A DNA stretch of 5,782 nt from CAVRZY01 sp963725415. GTDB lineage: Bacteria > Acidobacteriota > Terriglobia > Bryobacterales > Bryobacteraceae. Positions 1 through 4,063 of this stretch are shown piece by piece. The translations under genes were made by a program, and so were the position numbers. Under the pieces are notes generated by a model, which was not told where the DNA came from, did not search any database, and was given only the letters and a program-made list of their open reading frames with translations. Location: NCBI GenBank assembly GCA_963725415.1, contig CAVRZY010000241.1:1-5782 (forward strand), given 5' to 3'. The stretch's first letter is position 1; the number at the start of each line of letters is the position of its first letter.

Positions 1-127
1 CGCAAAAGTCATACCAAATGTCTTGCTTGACGGAAAGCCCAGGCCGGTACACCATCTCCCGGTGGCTCTGCAACTCCCCTCCACCTGCTTACCAGTCATT
101 TCCTCCCGGATTTACTATAAGGGCACC
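1..127 (-). other. Unassigned flank beyond the broken transposase, with a short open frame leaving the window
   Basis: Similarity to IS91 transposase ends at about 128, and the sequence below that does not continue the gene. On the minus strand an ATG at 99-97 opens 33 codons (MTGKQVEGSCRATG...) without a stop to the window edge. A GGGAGGAA purine run lies immediately upstream, but only about 2 nt separate its core from the ATG, which is too close for a typical ribosome-binding site. I do not recognise the peptide. The broken transposase frame itself reads on through foreign sequence to a TAA at 91-89. The flank may be the start of another gene or part of whatever DNA joined the element at the break. 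Confidence 0.25.
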
Positions 128-594
128 CCGCGTCCAGGTGTGCAGCACCGCCAGGCAGCCGAGGCGAGCCCCCACATAGCGCGGATCGAGGGCGAGCTTT
201 TGGAGCGCCGCGGCGGCGGTGCTCATCAGCATCCCGTGGAGTTTTTTCTGGTGGGCGCGCGCCAGCGGCCGCAGTTCACAGGGCAAGGTAACGGTCACCA
301 GGAAATACCGGCAGGGCAGCAGGCGCGCGCGCTGTTTTTGGAGCCAGCGTTCGGTCTGGTCGCGGTGACACTTCGGGCAACTGCCATTGCGGCAGGAGTG
401 ATAGGTGTAGACCTTGCAGCCGCAACGATCGCACTTTTTCAAATGGCCTCCGAAGAACGCCGTACGGCACGCTTCGATATCCCGCAGCGCCCGCAGTTGA
501 CTGGGCCGCAAGCGATCCCCGAAGCGTGCGCGATACACGGCGCCGTGGAGGCGGAAGATGGCCGCCACTTCCACCACCGAGACCTCTGGGGGAA
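128..594 (-). pseudogene. IS91-family transposase, N-terminal fragment
   Basis: In intact IS91 elements this protein is a HUH-type single-strand nickase that drives rolling-circle-like transposition. The fragment begins at about 592 with PPEVSVVEVAAIFRLHG and carries the N-terminal zinc-binding region: CDRCGC at about 430, then SCRNGSCPKCHRDQ (Cys-x4-Cys-x2-Cys-His). It continues through the conserved RYFLVTVTLP segment to VLHTWTR at about 130. Family members normally go on from there into the His-hydrophobe-His nuclease motif and the two catalytic tyrosines. All of that is absent, replaced by unrelated residues up to a stop at 91-89. It has no start codon of its own because its beginning is fused out of frame to the recombinase fragment. 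Family assignment is confident; function is lost. Confidence 0.8.
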
Positions 595-1248
595 CGATGG
601 AAGGCGCTCTGGAGACTGGTGCGGGTGCCCGGGCCGCGGTGGTGGGCGAGGCTGTGCGCGAGACCGTGACGGGTGGGCGCGGGGAACAACCACACGCGGG
701 GAGCGATGTGTGCGCCAGAAAGCGCGGAGCATCTGGAGGGTCGGCTCGGGCAGAGGCACGTAACGGTCTTTTTTGCCCTTGCCGTGGATGTGCAGCAGCA
801 TCCGGCCGCTGTCGATATCCGGGACCTGCAGATGGGCCCCTTCCAGCAACCGCAGCCCGCAGGCGTAGATGGTGGTCAGACAAGCCCGGTAGACGGGAAT
901 GCGCACCGCGCCCAGAGCGCGGCGCACTTCCTCGCGGCTCAACACCACCGGCAACTTCTTCTCGCGGGGAGGCCGGATCAACCGCAGGGTGGGCCACTGC
1001 CGCTGGAGCGTCTGCTCATAGAAGAACTTGATCCCGCACAGGGCGATGGTGGCGGTGGCGCGGGCGACCTTCTTCTCGTTGGCCAGGTACAGGAAGTACT
1101 GGCGCAGATCCTCCTCGTGGAGTTGGTCCGGGCTGCTGTGATAGTGCTCGGCCAGTTGGCGGACGGCGGCCACATAGCACTCTTGGGTTCTTGCCGAGAA
1201 CCCCCTCAATTGCATATCCTGAATCATCCGTTGACGCAACGGTGACAT
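594..1248 (-). pseudogene. IS91-associated tyrosine recombinase, frameshifted and C-terminally deleted
   Basis: The ATG at 1248 is preceded by AGGAG seven bases upstream, so the start is good. Residues 1-90 form a SAM-like core-binding domain (SARTQECYVAAVRQLAEHY). REEKKLPVVLSREE-type sequence follows, then the catalytic domain with the first active-site arginine in YACGLRLLEG (about R133) and the beta-strand lysine in HGKGKKDR (about K157). After HRSP (near 697) one extra base shifts the frame; similarity resumes in another frame as VWLFPAP and runs to SLQSAFHR at about 596. The remaining catalytic block (HxLRHSYATH and the nucleophilic tyrosine) is missing. It resembles the recombinases partnered with IS91-type transposases. 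I see no resemblance strong enough to call it an integron integrase, so it is not a candidate for mobilising the cassette next door. Confidence 0.8.
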
Positions 1249-1255
1249 AGCTGTT

Positions 1256-1260
1256 CTCCT
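1256..1260 (-). promoter_or_regulatory. Ribosome-binding site of the recombinase fragment
   Basis: AGGAG on the minus strand lies seven bases before the ATG at 1248-1246. This supports 1248 as the original start of the recombinase and shows that its 5' end is undamaged. Confidence 0.6.
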
Positions 1261-1362
1261 TTCCGGGGAGGGGTAGCCGCCCTCCCTGGAGGAGATTTTG
1301 AGGCCGACAACGCGAGGGAAGCAAATCGGGCACGGGACCGATACGGCGGGAGGTTCTCATCT

Positions 1363-1379
1363 ATCCGCCGCAGGCGGAT
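1363..1379. repeat. Small perfect hairpin beside the first attC
   Basis: ATCCGCC and GGCGGAT form a 7-bp perfect inverted repeat around a GCA loop, followed by TTT on the + strand. It ends four bases before the RYYYAAC box of the first attC. It could be a terminator remnant of the lost upstream cassette gene, a REP-like palindrome or part of the IS end; the sequence does not decide. Confidence 0.4.
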
Positions 1380-1382
1380 TTA

Positions 1383-1448
1383 GTTCAACGAAGGCATGCA
1401 CCCGACCGCCCAAAAGACGGGCGGCGGGTGATGCCAGGGTCGTTAGAC
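1383..1448 (+). other. attC: Integron attC recombination site 1
   Basis: The outer box GTTCAAC (1383-1389) fits RYYYAAC and the closing box GTTAGAC (1442-1448) fits GTTRRRY. Between them is an imperfect palindrome: 1393-1411 pairs with 1419-1435 in 17 base pairs around an AAAAGAC loop. Exactly two bases are left unpaired, G1398 and A1405, both on the left arm and six bases apart. The first extrahelical base sits eight bases after the R'' box. By hand alignment this two-bulge, six-base spacing matches the attC of the aadA cassette family, where such bases set which strand the integrase uses. The R boxes pair with one T-G and one C-A mismatch, and GA/TC extends the pairing by two. Crossover would fall between G1442 and T1443. 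Confidence 0.85.
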
Positions 1449-1692
1449 GGACCAGGGGGAGAGGGCGATCTGTCACCATACCCGTGGGACAGTCACGGCA
1501 ATGGGCAAAGACATTCGCCCACGGTCCCGGGGCTTCGTGGGTTCATCGAGGGAAAGCCGCCGTGTCGCATACAGCGTTCAGCAGAACCTAGGTGAGCACG
1601 CTGACGTGACCGTTTGGGACCAGAACGTTCTCAACAAAAATATGAGCCGGCTCGTGAAACAAAAAGCAGGATCAAATCACCTGATAAACGAT

Positions 1693-1698
1693 GAGGTG
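1693..1698 (+). promoter_or_regulatory. Ribosome-binding site that sets the start of the cassette gene
   Basis: GAGGTG lies nine bases upstream of the ATG at 1708. The open frame extends 69 codons further up, to 1501, but that extension is Arg/Lys-rich and has no comparable site. The ATG at 1708 also opens directly into a signal peptide, so this site decides the start. Confidence 0.65.
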
Positions 1699-1707
1699 CG
1701 AAAAGTC

Positions 1708-3321
1708 ATGAATCCCGGATCGCTCTGCAAGCAACTCCTGTGCCTCCTGTGGCTCGGCACGCTCTTGGGCCTACCGAATGCTCTCAAGGCCGCCCCCAAA
1801 ATCTCCGGAAAAGTCATCGACGCCGCCGGCCACGGCCTGGGCGGCGTCATCGTCCAGATGCGGAACACCGCCGACAGCAAAATCACGCGGGTACTCACCG
1901 CCGATGACGGAAAATTCGAGATTTCGTCCCTGCAACCGGGTACCTATGTTCTCTCAACAACCGTCGCCGGCTTCAAGCCGTTCACCAAGGAGAACATCGT
2001 TTTACAAGCTGACACACAGGAGGAGGCGGATATCCCTCTGATCCGCAGAAACCTCCCCAAAGTCTCCGGAAAAGTCATCGATGGTGCCGGCCACGGCCTC
2101 GCCGGGGTAATTGTCCAAATGCGGAACACCGCCGACACCAAGATCGCGTGCGTGCTCAGCGACGAGGACGGGAAGTATGAGATTTCGTCCCTGCCACAGG
2201 GCACCTACGTTCTCTCAACCGGTGGCGCCGGCTACAAATCCTTTTCCAAGGAAGATATCGTTTTGGAAGCCGGTACGGAGGACGAGGTGAACGTCTCTCT
2301 GGAACACGGCTACTCCAGTTGGGGCGAGTTCTCGCGCGTCATCGCCGGTTTTGAGCAGGCGGGTGCGAGTTCCGCCGAAAGCGTCCAGAAGTTCTTCTTC
2401 GATCTGGCGATCGACATTCCGTTTCCCTACCAGCGAAAGGGGAAGGACCCGCACGGCCCGTCAGGTCAGAGAACCCGGAAAGGAGAGAAGGGACCGTATT
2501 CCGATTTTGGTCCCCGCCTCCGGCTCTGGGGCAACACCAGGATTACGACCGCCCCGCAGCAGATCACCACCTCCATCGCTGAATTCGCGTCCACGCTTCC
2601 CACCCAAATCTCGAAGATAAATGTCAACGAGGTGGCCCAATCCGCTGAATTCCTGGCCGGCCTCGAGTTCCGTCTTTTCGGCACGCACCAACTGTTTCCG
2701 AGTTTCGATCGCCAGACGAAGAACAGGTTTTCGTTCAGCCTGATGGCCGGGGCGGGCGTCATCAGCCCACTCACGCCCCGCCAGAGCCTCGATGTATTCA
2801 AGGCAACCGACGAGGCCAAAGCATTCTATCTAAAGACCGTGGGCGAGAACTTTCCCGCCGGCAAGGATTTCATCGGCTTTGTTCTGCCGGAGCGCGACCG
2901 GTTTTTTCGCCATTACTACGGCGGGTTTCGGCTGAAGACGCATTACTTCAACAACTGCGAGGTGCCGATCCAGCGATATCCGGCCACGCTCGACATCACC
3001 TACGGTGTGAATGAGTCGGTCACGGGGGGCCGCTTCCACGGTGGCGTGTTCCGGCTGGAGGGATTCTACCCGCTGCCGTACGACAGCCTCAAATACATCT
3101 ATCTATTCGGGACGGCTCTCTTCAAGCCAGCGCGCGCGAACATCGTGGCGCCTCTGCTTCTTCCCAAGCCGGACGCCTCCCAGAAGGATCAGGCCTCGAA
3201 TCCGGCCAACGTAGCCATTATCACGGTCCCGCAGATCAATCGCGATTACTATCGCATCGGGGTCGGAATCGACTTTGTGGCCGTGGTGAAAGCCATCAAA
3301 GACCGGCCCGCGGGCCAGTAA
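1708..3321 (+). CDS. Exported protein: signal peptide, two carboxypeptidase-regulatory-like domains, putative outer-membrane beta-barrel
   Basis: Chosen start: ATG 1708 with GAGGTG upstream, giving 537 residues. Residues 1-28 are a Sec signal peptide (one Lys, hydrophobic LLCLLWLGTLLGL, cleavage near ALKA/AP). Two tandem CarboxypepD_reg-like Ig-type domains follow, at about 31-117 and 118-202. Each has the pattern (I/V)SGKVID..GHGL.GVIVQMRNT, then DGK(F/Y)EISSL..GTYVLST. Residues from about 205 to the end alternate polar and aromatic/hydrophobic residues in strands such as FFFDLAIDIPFPY, FLAGLEFRLF, RFSFSLMAGAGV, HYYGGFRLKTHYF and YRIGVGIDFVAVV, as in an outer-membrane barrel. It lacks a recognisable TonB box or plug. 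A cell-surface role is inferred; no enzymatic motif is visible and no substrate can be named. It is the only gene of the integron cassette and may be transcribed from within it or from upstream. Confidence 0.85.
   Translation: MNPGSLCKQLLCLLWLGTLLGLPNALKAAPKISGKVIDAAGHGLGGVIVQMRNTADSKITRVLTADDGKFEISSLQPGTYVLSTTVAGFKPFTKENIVLQADTQEEADIPLIRRNLPKVSGKVIDGAGHGLAGVIVQMRNTADTKIACVLSDEDGKYEISSLPQGTYVLSTGGAGYKSFSKEDIVLEAGTEDEVNVSLEHGYSSWGEFSRVIAGFEQAGASSAESVQKFFFDLAIDIPFPYQRKGKDPHGPSGQRTRKGEKGPYSDFGPRLRLWGNTRITTAPQQITTSIAEFASTLPTQISKINVNEVAQSAEFLAGLEFRLFGTHQLFPSFDRQTKNRFSFSLMAGAGVISPLTPRQSLDVFKATDEAKAFYLKTVGENFPAGKDFIGFVLPERDRFFRHYYGGFRLKTHYFNNCEVPIQRYPATLDITYGVNESVTGGRFHGGVFRLEGFYPLPYDSLKYIYLFGTALFKPARANIVAPLLLPKPDASQKDQASNPANVAIITVPQINRDYYRIGVGIDFVAVVKAIKDRPAGQ
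1798..2310 (+). repeat. Tandem duplication inside the cassette gene (period 261 bp)
   Basis: Unit 1 (1798-2058) and unit 2 (from 2059) each encode one carboxypeptidase-regulatory-like domain and are exactly 87 codons apart. By hand count 55 of 81 aligned residues are identical. Blocks such as GTYVLST and GVIVQMRNTAD are unchanged at protein level, and several DNA stretches are identical, for example TCCGGAAAAGTCATCGA. This indicates an in-frame duplication within the gene rather than two independently acquired domains. Confidence 0.85.
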
Positions 3322-3349
3322 ATCCCGGCGCGGGTCCTGATTTTCCGCC

Positions 3350-3414
3350 GTCCAACGAGGCGCTGCAGGCGACGGCCAAAAGCGGGCCGCGCCTGAGCGG
3401 CCGAGTCGTTAGAC
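3350..3414 (+). other. attC: Integron attC recombination site 2 (belongs to the cassette)
   Basis: GTCCAAC (3350-3356, RYYYAAC) and GTTAGAC (3408-3414, GTTRRRY) pair at six of seven positions, extended by GA/TC. The palindrome pairs 3361-3377 with 3385-3399 in 15 base pairs around a loop beginning AAAAG. The only unpaired left-arm bases are G3365 and A3372, six bases apart, the first again eight bases after the R'' box. Both sites thus share box sequences, bulge identities, bulge positions, loop start and overall size (65 and 66 bp), while the arm sequences differ. Compensated arm differences of this kind argue for selection on the folded form. Confidence 0.88.
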
Positions 3415-3769
3415 TTCGACATCGGGAAGCGGCCATGTTGGGCGTAGCCCTCGCATCTCTCTTGATAAATGCCCTTCACACTCCGAGTCCCTCGGCCGCG
3501 CTCTTCGAAGTTAACGCCTATGGGGGGCGCTGAACCCGGGCGCCCTTTGAGCGCGGGCCCTTGCCCGCCAAGCCCCGTCCTGCGTTGTGAACCCCAGGTT
3601 CATGAATTCCTGTCCCCCCTTTCTCGCCCAGCCCCAAGCTGATCGCGGCTGCGCTCCGAGCCGAGCTGTACGCTCGGGCGGCTGTCGGCAATCAGCACTC
3701 TGCCGCTGTCCGCCATGTCCATGCCACTCACCCTCGCGCCCCGCGGATGTCACGACAACATGCTATTGT
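3415..3769. other. Stretch without a convincing gene; several hairpins and one tiny open frame
   Basis: No long gene is supported here. A 32-codon frame (ATG 3435, stop 3531-3533) begins 20 bases after the attC, with GGGAAG just upstream and a hydrophobic start (MLGVALASLLINAL). It could be a real small gene or the surviving head of a cassette gene, but there is no family support. Inverted repeats seen: GCGGGC/GCCCGC at 3553-3568, TGAACC/GGTTCA at 3588-3602, CCGAGC/GCTCGG at 3661-3677, and GCTGAT/ATCAGC at 3638-3643 with 3691-3696 enclosing the previous one. None has the paired core boxes of an attC. Confidence 0.4.
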
Positions 3770-3985
3770 GTGGGTGTCGTCGGGAACCCAGCCTCGGCCT
3801 ACATCCTCCAGTTGAGTCTGGCGGAACGCATCCAGTTGGTCGAGGACCTCTGGGACAGCATTGCCGATGTACCTGACGCGGTCCCGGTCACAGAGGTACA
3901 ACGAGTCAAGCTGAACCAGCGCCTGAGCGAGCATCGGCGAACTCCCCATCTCGCTCTTGCACAGGACCAAGTACGGAACCGCGCC
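3770..3985 (+). pseudogene. Remnant of a PF09720-type addiction-module antitoxin
   Basis: From about 3794 the frame reads SAYILQLSLAERIQLVED, then LWDSIADVPDAVPVTEVQR and KLNQRLSEHRRTP, ending with DQVRNR near 3980. This is the whole signature of the small 'putative addiction module component' family, about 70-80 residues long, usually encoded just before a ParE/RelE-type toxin. There is no ATG; the only nearby start is GTG 3770, without a ribosome-binding site. The usual stop after the ...VRxR ending is missing, so the frame runs on antisense to the kinase gene. No toxin follows. Toxin-antitoxin modules are common integron cassettes, and this one lies on the cassette strand just past attC 2, so it may be what is left of the next cassette. 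That link is inference. Confidence 0.65.
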
Positions 3986-4063
3986 CCTGAGCTACTGTGG
4001 GTTCCTCCGTCCGGCATTTCCCCCCTCTTCACGCCCCCGAATTCAAGGGAAAAGGAAAAGGTC

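Larger units (their letters stand above)
128..1248 (-). mobile_element. Decayed IS91-type element (tyrosine recombinase plus Y2 transposase remnants)
   Basis: On the minus strand a tyrosine recombinase fragment is followed by an IS91 transposase fragment. This gene order is familiar from the large IS91-like family whose members carry an accessory site-specific recombinase upstream of the transposase. An intact unit should be considerably longer. Here three lesions are visible: a one-base frameshift near 696, a deletion joining the two genes at about 593, and loss of the transposase catalytic part at about 128. No terminal ends or target-site sequences could be recognised, so the outer limits are those of the protein similarity. 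The element is almost certainly immobile on its own. Confidence 0.75.
1443..3408 (+). mobile_element. Integron gene cassette of 1,966 bp carrying one exported-protein gene
   Basis: The cassette is defined by the crossover points of two like-oriented attC sites (G1442/T1443 and G3408/T3409). It holds one gene on the + strand, whose stop (3321) lies 28 bases before its attC, the classical cassette layout. Two points are unusual for a cassette, which is generally below 1 kb. It is long, and it has about 260 bases before the start codon, room for its own promoter. No IntI gene or attI site is in the window, so the array may be an inner part of a chromosomal integron or an attC cluster lacking an integrase. 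Confidence 0.8.

Noticed and set aside
23..763. Long rightward open frames opposite the IS91 remnant
   Set aside because: They are antisense to recognisable transposase and recombinase sequence, have no ribosome-binding sites and match no family; high GC content keeps such frames open.
594..1248. The tyrosine recombinase fragment as the integron integrase IntI serving the attC sites
   Set aside because: Its sequence resembles the recombinases paired with IS91-type transposases, it is directly followed by such a transposase remnant, and it lacks its C-terminal catalytic residues. The IntI-specific insertion would lie in the missing part, so it cannot be shown.
1501..1707. Starting the cassette gene at the upstream ATG 1501
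   Set aside because: The extra 69 residues are basic and low in hydrophobic character, lack a ribosome-binding site and would bury the clear signal peptide that begins at 1708.
3305..3316. GGCCCGCGGGCC palindrome at the end of the cassette gene as an operator or terminator
   Set aside because: It is a 12-base palindrome without a loop or T-run, inside coding sequence, and expected occasionally in GC-rich DNA.
3509..3590. GTTAAC (3510) with GTTGTGA (3583) as a degenerate attC
   Set aside because: The boxes do not fit the consensus and the arms between them do not pair well.
3811..3817. GTTGAGT as a third attC core box
   Set aside because: It fits GTTRRRY by chance, but lies inside the antitoxin signature (QLSLAE) and has no upstream RYYYAAC partner or palindrome.
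3415..4063. A DGR template repeat or reverse transcriptase downstream of the kinase-FGE gene
   Set aside because: I looked for a second copy of the LRGGSW...NNLGFR coding stretch and for reverse-transcriptase motifs; neither is present in this interval or elsewhere in the window.
3986..4063. A ParE/RelE-type toxin after the antitoxin relic
   Set aside because: Only about 80 bases remain before the kinase stop codon and no toxin-like sequence is seen in any frame.
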